Below, in pieces: positions 8,138 to 16,740 of a stretch of DNA of 64,000 nucleotides. Positions within the stretch are counted from its first letter, which is position 1. The number at the start of each line of letters is the position of its first letter. The stretch is from UBA4582 sp002389265 (GTDB taxonomy: Bacteria; Pseudomonadota; Gammaproteobacteria; Pseudomonadales; Azotimanducaceae): positions 62,001-126,000 of the forward strand of contig CALSRT010000007.1 in NCBI GenBank assembly GCA_943788825.1, written 5' to 3'. Below the pieces are notes generated by a model that did not search any database, had not been told where the DNA came from, and saw nothing but the letters and a program-made list of their open reading frames with translations. Made by a program: the position numbers and the translations under genes.

Positions 8138-9652
8138 ATGCTGTCGATGAGCTCATCCCAGTCAAAGTATGATAGAAAAATGCGTCGAGCCAAGAGTCAC
8201 GAGGAGTGGCTCGAAGCTGCCCATGAGCACGATACTGCCACACGGCGAGACAAATGGCGCCAGGAGCAACAATCTTCAAAGTATGACTATCTCAATATCC
8301 AGAGCCGAGTTGACGAGCTGCGCAAGCTGCGGGCTAATCACGATGATGTGGGCTTATTGTACGCCCTCAACCAGGGTATTCATGGCAATCAGGGCGGCAT
8401 GGGCAATAGTGCCTTATATAATCAATCCAAGGTCGGCACGAAGAAGCTGATCGAAGATTACGTCGATGAGATTGTCGATGCGCTCCAACATATCAGTGAC
8501 CTGCCAGAATCCGACGAAATCACTCACGAAGACAAGATTGATTTTTTCCACCGTGCCAATCTGTGCTTTGGCAGTTCGGCACTGATGTTATCCGGCGCCG
8601 GATCCCTGGGGCATTTTCACCACGGTGTCGTCAAAGCGCTACTGCAGCACGATCTGCTACCAGACATCATCTCGGGCTCCAGCGCTGGATCCATCTTCGC
8701 TGCTGTCCTGGGCACTCACACTAATGAGGAGCTTGAGGTGGTGCTGATCGGTAACAATATGCTGGACCCCTTTGACGATGATCTGGAACAGCGCCCATGG
8801 GGCAAGGTCCGACCACAAATGGATGCAGACACCCTGCGCCTGATGCTGGAATCGACTATTCCCGATATGACTTTTCAGGAAGCCTACGAAAAAACTGGGC
8901 GCTCCATCAGCGTTACGATCGCACCCATGGAAGAGCACCAATCTTCTCGTCTGATGAATGCTATTACCTCACCGAATGTGTATATTCGCACCGCAGTACT
9001 GGCATCCTGCGCGGTACCCGGCGTCTTTCCCCCGGTCATGTTGATGGCCAAAAATGTTTATGGCGAACCGCAGCCTTACCTGCCCAACCGCCGCTGGGTA
9101 GATGGCGCCGTGACCGACGACCTGCCCGCTAAACGCCTGGCCAGACTTTATGGCGTCAATCACTATATTGTCAGTCAAGCCAACCCACTGGCCCTGGCCA
9201 TGATGAGCACGGCGAAATTTGTCCCCATGCCAGACCTGACTAAAAACATCCTGCGTCACACGACCCATGAAATCCTTCGCGCCAGCGAGAAGTTCTCTCG
9301 GCGCTACCTGCGCCAGGTCCCTAGCATCGGCCAAGGCATGAGTATGTTTTATTCGGTGATGGCTCAGAATTACGAGGGTGATATCAATATTGTCCCCAGT
9401 TTCAATTACGTCGACCCACAAAATCTCCTTGCTCGGCTGAACGCGAAGGAAATTGAAGACCTGATACTGGAAGGCGAGCGCGCGACCTGGCCGCAGCTTG
9501 AGCGAATCAAAATTTGCACTAAAATTGGTCGAACTTTGTCGCGGATTCTCGATCACCACGCCGAGCACGACATCAAGTCCTTCTATAAGAAGCGCAACGC
9601 CGGTCAGCGTAAGTCGTCACCGACGAAGCAACCCACGGCGAGCCAAGAATAA
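8138..9652 (+). CDS. Patatin-like phospholipase with N-terminal DUF3336
   Basis: 504 residues. The N-terminal ~140 residues are charged and helical, the DUF3336 arrangement typical of triacylglycerol-lipase-type patatins. The patatin domain shows an oxyanion motif SGAGSLGHFHHG near 152, the nucleophile elbow GSSAGS at 180-185 (Ser182) and the catalytic Asp of VDGAV at about 322, so the Ser-Asp dyad is complete. The C-terminus is basic and low in complexity. No signal peptide is seen, so action on internal lipids or membranes is likely. AAGGT lies eight bases before the ATG. A 13-bp stem-loop follows the stop. Confidence 0.9.
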   Translation: MLSMSSSQSKYDRKMRRAKSHEEWLEAAHEHDTATRRDKWRQEQQSSKYDYLNIQSRVDELRKLRANHDDVGLLYALNQGIHGNQGGMGNSALYNQSKVGTKKLIEDYVDEIVDALQHISDLPESDEITHEDKIDFFHRANLCFGSSALMLSGAGSLGHFHHGVVKALLQHDLLPDIISGSSAGSIFAAVLGTHTNEELEVVLIGNNMLDPFDDDLEQRPWGKVRPQMDADTLRLMLESTIPDMTFQEAYEKTGRSISVTIAPMEEHQSSRLMNAITSPNVYIRTAVLASCAVPGVFPPVMLMAKNVYGEPQPYLPNRRWVDGAVTDDLPAKRLARLYGVNHYIVSQANPLALAMMSTAKFVPMPDLTKNILRHTTHEILRASEKFSRRYLRQVPSIGQGMSMFYSVMAQNYEGDINIVPSFNYVDPQNLLARLNAKEIEDLILEGERATWPQLERIKICTKIGRTLSRILDHHAEHDIKSFYKKRNAGQRKSSPTKQPTASQE

Positions 9653-9665
9653 TCATGCCACCAAC

Positions 9666-9700
9666 GACCACGCCAACAGCATTCACTTGTTGGCGTGGTC
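9666..9700. terminator. Stem-loop between convergent genes
   Basis: A perfect 13-bp inverted repeat (GACCACGCCAACA with its complement) around a 9-base loop lies between the patatin gene and the convergent SDR gene. There is only a weak T-run on the plus side (ATTT), so it may be a terminator or an RNA-end stabiliser for either gene. Confidence 0.65.
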
Positions 9701-9740
9701 ATTTAGCGCATTTTCTTGCTTCAAGCTCGGCGGTCAATCA

Positions 9741-10517
9741 TTAGGCATTCTTGATGGTCATGCCGCCATCAACCGGCAAGACAACCCCCGTAATATACTG
9801 GGCTGCTGGCAACGCCAGACTCAGTGTCGCATGCGCAACTTCCTCGGGCTCAGCATAGCGTTTCAGGGCCACCCGCCGGCGGGCAAAGATGGCTTTTTGT
9901 TCGTCTGGAATCGCAACAGTCATGCCCGTATTGATCGGTCCTGGGCACACACAATTAACGGTAATCGCTTCAGGACCCAGTTCCACAGCCAGAGACCGGG
10001 TCAAACCCACGACCCCGGTCTTGGCTGCGGTATAGGGGCTACCAAACTTGGTAGCACCCAAGGCCTCAGTCGACGCAATATTGATAATTCGTGGATGCGC
10101 CGCCTTGCGCAGGTACGGCAAAGCCGCTCGAATAGTCAACATCTGGGCAGTGAGCAGCACCGCCAGGGTCTTGTCCCAGGCGGCAAGATACGCCTCAGCG
10201 TCAATCGGTGAAAAAATCGAGATGCCCGCATTATTCACCAAGATATCGATGCCGCCAAAATGCGCCGCTATCTCGTCAAACACGGGTTGAATAGACTCGC
10301 CCTGAGACAAATCCAGCACCCAACCCTTGGCATCATAGCCAGCGTCGGTCATTTCTCTAACCACTGCCGACAGCGCGTCAGCATTGATGTCTAGCGCCGC
10401 GACTCTGGCCCCCTCGTCAGCAAACAGATGGGCTGTCGCCCGACCCATACCACTGGCAGCGCCGGTGATGATCACGACTTTTCCGGCTACTGACCGGCTC
10501 AATGTAGATAGCTTCAT
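9741..10517 (-). CDS. SDR family NAD(P)-dependent oxidoreductase
   Basis: 258-residue classical short-chain dehydrogenase. The cofactor loop TGAASGMG is near residue 19, with a conserved Asp for the cofactor ribose (AALDINADAL) favouring NAD(H). NNAG, Ser in NIASTEAL, the catalytic YTAAK and the terminal GVVLPVDGGMTIKNA are all in place. GAGG lies 11 bases before the ATG. The substrate is unknown. It ends against the convergent patatin gene and is divergent from the pterin-type operon at 10670. Confidence 0.9.
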   Translation of the reverse strand: MKLSTLSRSVAGKVVIITGAASGMGRATAHLFADEGARVAALDINADALSAVVREMTDAGYDAKGWVLDLSQGESIQPVFDEIAAHFGGIDILVNNAGISIFSPIDAEAYLAAWDKTLAVLLTAQMLTIRAALPYLRKAAHPRIINIASTEALGATKFGSPYTAAKTGVVGLTRSLAVELGPEAITVNCVCPGPINTGMTVAIPDEQKAIFARRRVALKRYAEPEEVAHATLSLALPAAQYITGVVLPVDGGMTIKNA

Positions 10518-10669
10518 TAGTTTGTTAGCCTCATTGATTCAACTCCCCTATATCGCCCTTTGACCGCTAATAATCCAAGGCTCTACAGAAGTGTGCCCCA
10601 TCTCCCCCGTTCGACGCAAATAGGGTACTATTGCTGAATCCGAACACTCGCCACGAGCCGATAGTTATC

Positions 10670-11167
10670 ATGACTGAAACCACGCGATACACCACTGTTG
10701 AGATTGCCAAGCAGGCGCTCAATTTTTCCATCGCGCATTTCACGATTTTCTCGGCGACGGAGCGCGAAGACCTCCACGGCCACAATTTTCAACTCGAATG
10801 TAAAGTCACCGCGCCACTGGGCAATGATGGCCTGCTGTTCGACTACGGTATTTTGAAAAAATTGTTACGCGCCCTGTGCGATGAAATCGATGAGCAAGTG
10901 ATTCTGCCCGGCAACTCTCCGTACTTGAACTTGACTCAATCAGAAGGTTATACCGTTGCCCTTTTTAACGGTGAGCGCATTCCGTTCCTGCCTCGTGACG
11001 TCACTGTGCTGCCCATAGCGAACACAACCGTAGAGGAATTCTCGCATTACTTTCTCAACAAGTTGAGAGGCGATTCACTGATGCAAGAAAACTCGATCAT
11101 TGCCCTGTCGGTCAAGGTTTCATCCAGCCCTGGCCAATACGGCATCGCCGATTGGAGACTAGAATGA
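10670..11167 (+). CDS. 6-pyruvoyl-tetrahydropterin synthase/QueD family protein lacking the usual Cys
   Basis: 165 residues of the COG0720 T-fold family, which acts on dihydroneopterin triphosphate. Zinc ligands are visible: His23 (FSIAHF) and HGH at 36-38. The Cys found four residues before HGH in QueD is absent; that site is Arg32, flanked by Glu31 and Glu33. In PTPS-III-type paralogues a Glu replaces or accompanies this Cys and the enzyme makes 6-hydroxymethyl-dihydropterin, so a folate or other pterin role is possible. The ATG at 10670 gives the normal family N-terminus; an upstream TTG is less likely. Its stop overlaps the next start (ATGA). A queuosine assignment is uncertain although a YhhQ-like gene follows. 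Confidence 0.82.
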   Translation: MTETTRYTTVEIAKQALNFSIAHFTIFSATEREDLHGHNFQLECKVTAPLGNDGLLFDYGILKKLLRALCDEIDEQVILPGNSPYLNLTQSEGYTVALFNGERIPFLPRDVTVLPIANTTVEEFSHYFLNKLRGDSLMQENSIIALSVKVSSSPGQYGIADWRLE

Positions 11168-11862
11168 AAACACTATTGATCACCGGCGCCAGCAAAGGCA
11201 TAGGCCTTGCAATGGCACGAATGTGTCTTGCCGACAATTATCGCGTGGTGAATTTATCGAGAAGCCCAGCACCTGACGCAGGTATCGAGAATCACGCGAT
11301 TGACCTGTCCAGCTCCAGCGCCGAGTCTCGGCTTAAATCTCTATTAGGCAAAGTGCTTGAGAAAGGCGAAATCGTCTTGGTGCACAATGCTGCAAAACTA
11401 AATAGCGACACGGCGAACAATACAACTACCGATGATTTTCGTGACATCATGGATATTAATCTGATCGCGCCACACACCCTGAATCAATTAGTAATACCTT
11501 TCATGCACACCGGCTCGAGCATCATCTATATTGGTTCAACCCTGTCTGAAAAAGCCGTCGCCAACACCTATAGCTATGTTGTTAGCAAACACGCCATGAT
11601 TGGCATGATGCGGGCAACATGCCAGGATCTGGCAGGCAGCGGCATTCACACCGCCTGCGTCTGCCCCGGTTTTACTGATACTGAAATGCTTCGAGAACAT
11701 GTTGGCAAAGACCAGGAAGTGTTAAGCAGCATTGCCGCCATGAGCACTTTTGGCCGTCTGGTGAGCCCCATTGAAGTCGCTACCACCATCAAGTTCGCCG
11801 CCGAGAACCCCGTGATCAACGGCGCAGTGATTCATGCTAATTTAGGCCAGATAGAAAGCTAA
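11164..11862 (+). CDS. SDR family oxidoreductase coupled to the PTPS-like gene
   Basis: 232 residues. It carries TGASKGIG at the N-terminus, HNAA in place of the usual NNAG, Ser in YIGSTLSEK, catalytic YVVSK and a PGF...T motif (CVCPGFTDTEM). The ATG at 11164 overlaps the stop of the pterin-type gene by four bases. Pterin synthases paired with SDRs occur in tetrahydropterin formation (sepiapterin-reductase-like step), so I infer a pterin reductase, but the glycine motif is not the Arg-containing type of FolM/PTR1. Its substrate is therefore a prediction from coupling alone. Confidence 0.85.
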   Translation: MKTLLITGASKGIGLAMARMCLADNYRVVNLSRSPAPDAGIENHAIDLSSSSAESRLKSLLGKVLEKGEIVLVHNAAKLNSDTANNTTTDDFRDIMDINLIAPHTLNQLVIPFMHTGSSIIYIGSTLSEKAVANTYSYVVSKHAMIGMMRATCQDLAGSGIHTACVCPGFTDTEMLREHVGKDQEVLSSIAAMSTFGRLVSPIEVATTIKFAAENPVINGAVIHANLGQIES

Positions 11863-11911
11863 TAGGCCACACTAACTCAAAACAAAAGCTGGTTTTAGAT
11901 TGGAGACGATG

Positions 11912-12667
11912 ATGCAGGTGAGTGACGAAGTCAGAGAAAAAAGAGAACGGGTTTTTCTGGTTCTCGCGGGTTTTTTTCTCTGCGCAATGACCATGCTGAA
12001 TATCATCGGCATCACCCGCTTTGTACAGATCGGCCCCATGGCCCTCGCAGTTGGCGTACTGCCCTATCCCTTGACGTTTCTGTGTACCGATCTGGTGAGC
12101 GAACTGTATGGTCGCGCTCGGGCCAATTTTCTGGTGACTGTCGGGCTAATGCTGAATGGCTTTATCATTCTGACCATGTGGGTCAGCAATCAGATGCCAT
12201 CCGCGGATGTCCAACCGCCCTGGCAGCTGATTCAGCTGGCTGAAGATATCGCCTTACCCAATGGCGACATGGCGAGCCATTCTGTTGAGTTGTTTTCTCT
12301 GCTGTATGCCACCACTTCCGGGGCAGTGCTGGCATCAATGATCGCCTATATCGCCGCCCAGTATTGTGACGTCTATTTATTCCATTTTTGGAAGCGTCTC
12401 ACCAACGGTAAACACCTTTGGCTGCGCAATAACGGCAGTACGCTCATCAGTCAGGGCGTAGATTCCTTCATGGTTATCATCGTGACATTTGGCGCGCAAT
12501 TCATCGCCGGGGCTATGACAGCCGGCGCCCTACTCGTCTTGATGGGTAGCAATTACCTTTTCAAAATGTGTGTAGCAGCCGCCGATACCCTGCCGTTTTA
12601 TGCCGGAGTGCATTACCTGAAGCGATACCTGGAATTCAGTGACGAGGAAATGGCCCGACATATTTAA
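11912..12667 (+). CDS. Queuosine precursor transporter family (YhhQ/VUT) membrane protein
   Basis: 251 residues with about six hydrophobic segments. The YhhQ/DUF165 signature is present: LPYPLTFLCTDLVSELYG near residue 55 and LRNNGSTLISQGVDS in the second half, matching the RNNGSTxxSQ motif of YhhQ. E. coli YhhQ imports the queuosine precursors preQ0 and preQ1. The start at 11912 is chosen because GGAG lies six bases upstream. It follows the pterin/SDR pair by about 50 bp in the same direction and precedes the DUF924 gene by 9 bp. Confidence 0.87.
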   Translation: MQVSDEVREKRERVFLVLAGFFLCAMTMLNIIGITRFVQIGPMALAVGVLPYPLTFLCTDLVSELYGRARANFLVTVGLMLNGFIILTMWVSNQMPSADVQPPWQLIQLAEDIALPNGDMASHSVELFSLLYATTSGAVLASMIAYIAAQYCDVYLFHFWKRLTNGKHLWLRNNGSTLISQGVDSFMVIIVTFGAQFIAGAMTAGALLVLMGSNYLFKMCVAAADTLPFYAGVHYLKRYLEFSDEEMARHI

Positions 12668-12676
12668 GGAGCGAGA

Positions 12677-13276
12677 TTGCATCCCTCAAGCGTCTTAACC
12701 TATTGGATTGGCGATGCCGCCAAAGATCCTGCTGCCGCCCAAGCGCGCTCCAAATTATGGTACCGCAGTTCGGCCAAGGCAGACGCGGCGCTCACAACCC
12801 AGTTTGGCGAGATACTGCACTTGGCAGAACAACAGGCGCTGCGGCACTGGCAAAACAGCGTTCAAGGTCAGTTGGCACTGATCATTCTACTCGATCAGTT
12901 TTCGCGGAATATTTACCGCGGTACGGCGCATGCGTTCGCGAACGATAGCCAGGCTCTGGCTATCGCCTCGCAATTGGTTTTGGCCAATCAGCATCTCAGC
13001 CTCACACCCATCGAACAGGTATTTGTCTACCACCCCTTTGAACATGCAGAAGATCTTGCGACCCAGCAACAATCTGTCCAATTGTTCCAGCGCCTGCTCA
13101 ACAACGCCCCAACCGCCTGGCATCAACAGCTTCGGGGTTTTTTACACCATGCCCAGGAACATCATGATATTGTGGCCACTTACGGCCGATTCCCGCATCG
13201 TAATCAGGTGCTTGGCCGGACGCATTCCGCAGCGGAAAATGATTATCTGGTTAATGCCAGGCGCTTCGGTCAATAA
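12677..13276 (+). CDS. DUF924 family protein
   Basis: 199-residue soluble helical protein. Family landmarks are visible: VLTYWIGDA at the N-terminus, KLWYRSSAKAD, the hallmark LIILLDQFSRNIYRGTAHAFANDSQAL, VFVYHPFEHAEDLATQ and GRFPHRNQVLGR. DUF924 proteins have a TPR-like fold and no established function. The start is TTG, supported by a strong AAGGAG five bases upstream and by overlap with the expected N-terminus. It lies 9 bp after the YhhQ-like gene. Confidence 0.9.
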   Translation: MHPSSVLTYWIGDAAKDPAAAQARSKLWYRSSAKADAALTTQFGEILHLAEQQALRHWQNSVQGQLALIILLDQFSRNIYRGTAHAFANDSQALAIASQLVLANQHLSLTPIEQVFVYHPFEHAEDLATQQQSVQLFQRLLNNAPTAWHQQLRGFLHHAQEHHDIVATYGRFPHRNQVLGRTHSAAENDYLVNARRFGQ

Positions 13277-13305
13277 TCAGTCACACACAACAAAAGGTCG
13301 CTCAG

Positions 13306-14544
13306 ATGCACCAGGCTAACGACACATTGGGCAATGCCTACACCGTCAATCATGATGCCAGCGTGACGCAAATAGCCCATATTATTGACGCCTACCTCGG
13401 TTCTCAAGCGACGGTTATGCCCCTGCTTGATGAACTGTTGCGCACTGACCCAGACATGCCAATGGCCATCTGTCTGCGTACTTATCTGCTCAAACTTGGC
13501 AGCGACCCGCGCTTGGCCACGCCCATCCAACGGGGTCTCGACAGCCTGAAGGCACTCGAAGGCAGCCTCAACCCTCGAGAGAAGATGCATCTGCAAGCCC
13601 TGACAAGCTGGGTCGCCAACCAGTTACTGGCTACAGTTGAGACACTCGAGGCTATTCTTGCCAGCTATCCAAGAGATATGTTGGCCCTGCGACTCGCTCA
13701 CTACTTGCATTTTTACGCGGGCAGCGCAAAGAATATGCGCGCTTCAGTCACTCGGTCTCTGAACAACTGGGCACCCGCTGACCCCTACTACGGTTACCTG
13801 TTAGGCATGTACAGCTTTGGCTTGGAAGAGTCCGGTGATTACACGCAGGCCGAGCGCTATGGCAAGCAGGCGATCGACTTTAACCCCGCTGATATCTGGG
13901 CCGCCCATGCGGTCACCCATGTGTTCCAAATGCAGGAACGTTTTGCCGAAGGAATTCAATGGATCGAGTCGTTAGTACCCCATTGGGACGAGGCCAACGG
14001 TTTCGTCTATCACCTGCATTGGCACAAGGCCTTATGCCATCTTGGGATGCGCGATAACGACGGTGCGCTGTCTATTTACGATACTCACCTTGCCAAAGCG
14101 GTTGATGACGACTTCTACTTGGACACCTGCAACGCCGCATCCCTGCTCTGGCGACTGGAGATTCTTGGCGTTGATGTCGGTCAACGCTGGCAGGCGCTGC
14201 AAGCCATATCGGCCGCCCGAGTCAGCGACAGTGAATTGATTTTTTCGACCCTGCATTACTTAATGGCGCCTGCCAGGCTGAATGACCAAGCCACCGTTGA
14301 CCGCGCGCTGAAGAGTCTGCTCGCTTGGAGTCAGGCGAACACGACCCAGGGCGACATCTGCCGAGAAGTGGGCCTACCCATCGCCAATGCCCTTATCAAT
14401 ATCGGTAAGGGCGACGCGCACCAAGCCGCCAACGACCTGAGCGCGGTCGCCGACCAGATTTATTTGATTGGCGGTAGCCATGCGCAGCGGGACCTGTTCA
14501 CCCAGATTCAACAATTCAGTGCGAGCCACTCGCACTCACATTAA
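13306..14544 (+). CDS. TPR protein of the TTC38 family
   Basis: 412 residues made of helical repeats resembling tetratricopeptide repeat protein 38: LALRLAHYLHFYAGSAKNMR, YYGYLLGMYSFGLEESGDYTQAERYGKQAI, DIWAAHAVTHVFQMQERFAEGI and HLHWHKALCHL. No signal peptide or membrane segment is present. TTC38 has no firmly known role; bacterial members often sit near beta-oxidation genes, and here a crotonase gene follows 28 bp later. The C-terminus ends in a short His/Ser tail. AAGGT lies upstream of the ATG. Confidence 0.87.
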   Translation: MHQANDTLGNAYTVNHDASVTQIAHIIDAYLGSQATVMPLLDELLRTDPDMPMAICLRTYLLKLGSDPRLATPIQRGLDSLKALEGSLNPREKMHLQALTSWVANQLLATVETLEAILASYPRDMLALRLAHYLHFYAGSAKNMRASVTRSLNNWAPADPYYGYLLGMYSFGLEESGDYTQAERYGKQAIDFNPADIWAAHAVTHVFQMQERFAEGIQWIESLVPHWDEANGFVYHLHWHKALCHLGMRDNDGALSIYDTHLAKAVDDDFYLDTCNAASLLWRLEILGVDVGQRWQALQAISAARVSDSELIFSTLHYLMAPARLNDQATVDRALKSLLAWSQANTTQGDICREVGLPIANALINIGKGDAHQAANDLSAVADQIYLIGGSHAQRDLFTQIQQFSASHSHSH

Positions 14545-14572
14545 AAACGACAACACACTAAAAGGTGACTCT

Positions 14573-15421
14573 ATGGATTACGAACAAATCACTTATGAAG
14601 TTGAGAGTAATATCCTGACGCTGACGCTAAATCGGCCAGATAAGCTCAATGCCTTCACAGGAAAAATGATGGCGGAGATGATCGACGCTCTGGATTGTGC
14701 CGACGCCGATGACGCGGTCAAGGCGATTATCGTCACCGGTGCGGGCCGTGGCTTTTGCGCTGGCGCTGACCTGTCCTCAGGCAACAACACATTCAATGCT
14801 GACAGTAACGGCGGCGGACTAAAGCCCGACGGCGGCGGCCTTTTGACACTGCGCCTGTTCGATTGCTTGAAACCGGTTATCTCAGCTTGCAATGGTCCCG
14901 CTGTGGGCATTGGTGCCACCATGCAGTGCGCGATGGATATACGCCTGGCGTCAGAGGACGCTCGTTACGGCTTTGTCTTCGCCAAACGCGGCATCGTTCC
15001 TGAAGCCTGTTCCAGCTGGTTTTTACCGCGCCTGGTTGGCATTAGCCAAGCCTTGGAGTGGACCTATTCCGGCCGCGTTTTTGGTGCTGCCGAGGCCCAC
15101 AAAGGCGGCCTGGTAAGGAGCGTCTATAAGCCCGCCGACTTGCTGCCTGCCGCCAGAGACCTGGCTCACGAGTTTGCCGAACAGACCTCATCAATCTCTA
15201 TCGCGATGATTCGCAACATGATGTGGAAAATGCTGGGCGCCGATCATCCCATGGAAGCCCACAAGATCGATTCACGAGGCGTGTATTTCACCGGCCGGTC
15301 CGCTGACGCCCTCGAAGGCGTGCAATCCTTCCTCGACAAACGCCCCGCCGAGTTCCCCGGCAAAGTCAGCCAGGACATGCCTGAGTTTTTCCCCTGGTGG
15401 GAGACCCGTCATTTTAAATAG
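14573..15421 (+). CDS. Enoyl-CoA hydratase/isomerase (crotonase) family protein
   Basis: 282 residues from the ATG at 14573 (MDYEQITYEV), with AAAGGTGA upstream; a longer open frame runs inside the TPR gene and is rejected. Crotonase landmarks: NRPDKLNAF, oxyanion-hole residues in GFCAGADLSS and NGPAVGIGATM, then RGIVPEACSSWFLPRLVG, where the Glu could be catalytic. The reaction is hydration or isomerisation of an enoyl-CoA. The stop codon lies inside a 24-bp tandem repeat, whose extra copies lie in frame downstream. Confidence 0.92.
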   Translation: MDYEQITYEVESNILTLTLNRPDKLNAFTGKMMAEMIDALDCADADDAVKAIIVTGAGRGFCAGADLSSGNNTFNADSNGGGLKPDGGGLLTLRLFDCLKPVISACNGPAVGIGATMQCAMDIRLASEDARYGFVFAKRGIVPEACSSWFLPRLVGISQALEWTYSGRVFGAAEAHKGGLVRSVYKPADLLPAARDLAHEFAEQTSSISIAMIRNMMWKMLGADHPMEAHKIDSRGVYFTGRSADALEGVQSFLDKRPAEFPGKVSQDMPEFFPWWETRHFK

Positions 15422-15468
15422 AGGGAGACCCGTCATTTTAAATAGAGGGAGACCCGAACTTTAAAATA
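15399..15468. repeat. 24-bp tandem repeat (about 2.8 copies) over the crotonase stop codon
   Basis: The unit begins GGGAGACCCGTC and ends TTTTAAATAGA. The first copy (15399-15422) encodes the last residues and stop of the crotonase. The second (15423-15446) is identical and the third (from 15447) is degraded. The period is a multiple of three and each intact copy carries an in-frame TAG. Confidence 0.9.
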
Positions 15469-15628
15469 TCCACAGGTCCATTGATTCAAGCAGATAACGC
15501 CTGATCCTCGGCCAATGAATGATGACTAGAGACGACGCACATCAAGCGCCACTGAATCTTTGCAGGTTAAGATTCAGGCGCTTATCTCTGCTCAAAACCA
15601 TTCATTTGCCGAACCAGGAGCTCGCCTT

Positions 15629-16642
15629 ATGTCCAAGCCTCGAATCGCCATCAACGGCTTTGGCCGTATCGGTCGCTGCGTGACTCGAATCGCAAAATTA
15701 CGCAACCATTATGATGTAGTGGCAATCAACGATATTGCCACACCTGAACAGCTGGCCTACGCCTTCAAGTACGACAGCATTCACGGCAAGTATCCGGGCC
15801 AGGTTAAGCTCAACGATGACGTCATGGAGATTGACGGCGATCCGTTCAAGGTACTGTGTGAAAAAGACCCCTCGAAGCTACCCTGGGCGGCCATGGATAT
15901 CGATTTTGTCATCGAGAGCAGTGGCAAATTTCGCAAACTCGCGCAACTGCAACAGCACCTGGACGCAGGCGCGAAACGAGTAATCGTGACGGTGCCGACC
16001 AAAGAACCCTTAGCTGAGACCCTGGTCATGGGCGTCAATGATCATGTTCTGCAGAAGAGCTCAACCATCATCAGTAATGCCAGCTGCACCACCAACTGTG
16101 CCGCGCCCATTGCCAAGATACTAGACGAACATTTCGGCATCAAATACGGTCTGATGACCACCGTGCATGCTTACACCTCTGACCAACGCCTGATTGACGC
16201 GCCCCATGCGGGCGATCTGCGCCGATCACGAAATGCCGCGACCAATATTGTGCCCACTTCTACGGGGGCTGCCAAAGCCATCGGTATAGTATTACCAAAC
16301 CTTGCGGGCAAACTCGATGGCATCGCCATGCGGGTGCCAGTCGCCGATGGCAGCGTGGTAGATCTAACCGTTGAATTGAATTGTGACGTGACTGTCGAGA
16401 TGATCAACGCGGCGATGCAACGCGCAGCTCTGGGTCCCTTGTTTGGCATTCTCGAATATTGTCAGGACCCCATCGTCTCAAGCGACGTCGTTGGTAATGC
16501 GCACTCCAGCATCTTCGACGCCGGCCTGACTCAAGTTATCGGTCAGCGACTAGTTAAAGTTGTTAGCTGGTATGATAATGAGTGGGGTTACAGCACACGT
16601 ATCGAAGAGCTCATCAACAAAATGGCTCAACTAGACAAGTAA
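15629..16642 (+). CDS. gap: Type I glyceraldehyde-3-phosphate dehydrogenase
   Basis: 337 residues, the usual length. The Rossmann motif INGFGRIGR is at 8-16, the catalytic Cys153 in SNASCTTNC and the His in TTVHAYTSDQ near 180; the C-terminal WYDNEWGYSTR is typical. It oxidises glyceraldehyde-3-phosphate with phosphate and NAD(P). The cofactor loop reads NDIATPEQLAY, which differs from the common NDLxD, so cofactor preference is uncertain. ATG at 15629 has AGGAG eight bases upstream. No pgk, tkt or pyk gene is adjacent. Confidence 0.95.
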   Translation: MSKPRIAINGFGRIGRCVTRIAKLRNHYDVVAINDIATPEQLAYAFKYDSIHGKYPGQVKLNDDVMEIDGDPFKVLCEKDPSKLPWAAMDIDFVIESSGKFRKLAQLQQHLDAGAKRVIVTVPTKEPLAETLVMGVNDHVLQKSSTIISNASCTTNCAAPIAKILDEHFGIKYGLMTTVHAYTSDQRLIDAPHAGDLRRSRNAATNIVPTSTGAAKAIGIVLPNLAGKLDGIAMRVPVADGSVVDLTVELNCDVTVEMINAAMQRAALGPLFGILEYCQDPIVSSDVVGNAHSSIFDAGLTQVIGQRLVKVVSWYDNEWGYSTRIEELINKMAQLDK

Positions 16643-16664
16643 CTTGCCTGGCAACTTGCCTGGC
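16641..16664. repeat. 12-bp tandem repeat, two copies, at the gap stop codon
   Basis: AACTTGCCTGGC occurs twice in direct succession, beginning within the TAA stop of the GAPDH gene. Confidence 0.85.
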
Positions 16665-16687
16665 AACAACAGCCCTATTGGCCAGAT

Positions 16688-16723
16688 GAAAAGCGTATCG
16701 GCCTTTGAGGTCGACACGCTTTC
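16688..16723. terminator. Stem-loop between gap and the convergent monooxygenase gene
   Basis: A 16-17 base imperfect inverted repeat (arms beginning GAAAAGCGT and ending ACGCTTTC, one mismatch and one G-T pair) around a TTG loop. It sits midway between two convergent stops, so it may terminate transcription from both sides, though no clear T-run follows. Confidence 0.65.
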
Positions 16724-16740
16724 AAAAGACCACCTGACGG

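Noticed and set aside
8969..9568. Reverse-strand open frame of about 199 codons opposite the patatin gene
   Set aside because: It mirrors the lipase codons and carries no family motif.
9498..10211. Rightward open frame of about 237 codons across the gap between patatin and the SDR
   Set aside because: It runs through the stem-loop and antisense to the SDR, with no domain.
16641..16664. Possible insertion-sequence scar or target duplication
   Set aside because: No transposase or longer inverted repeat is present and the repeats are exact adjacent copies, so slippage is simpler.
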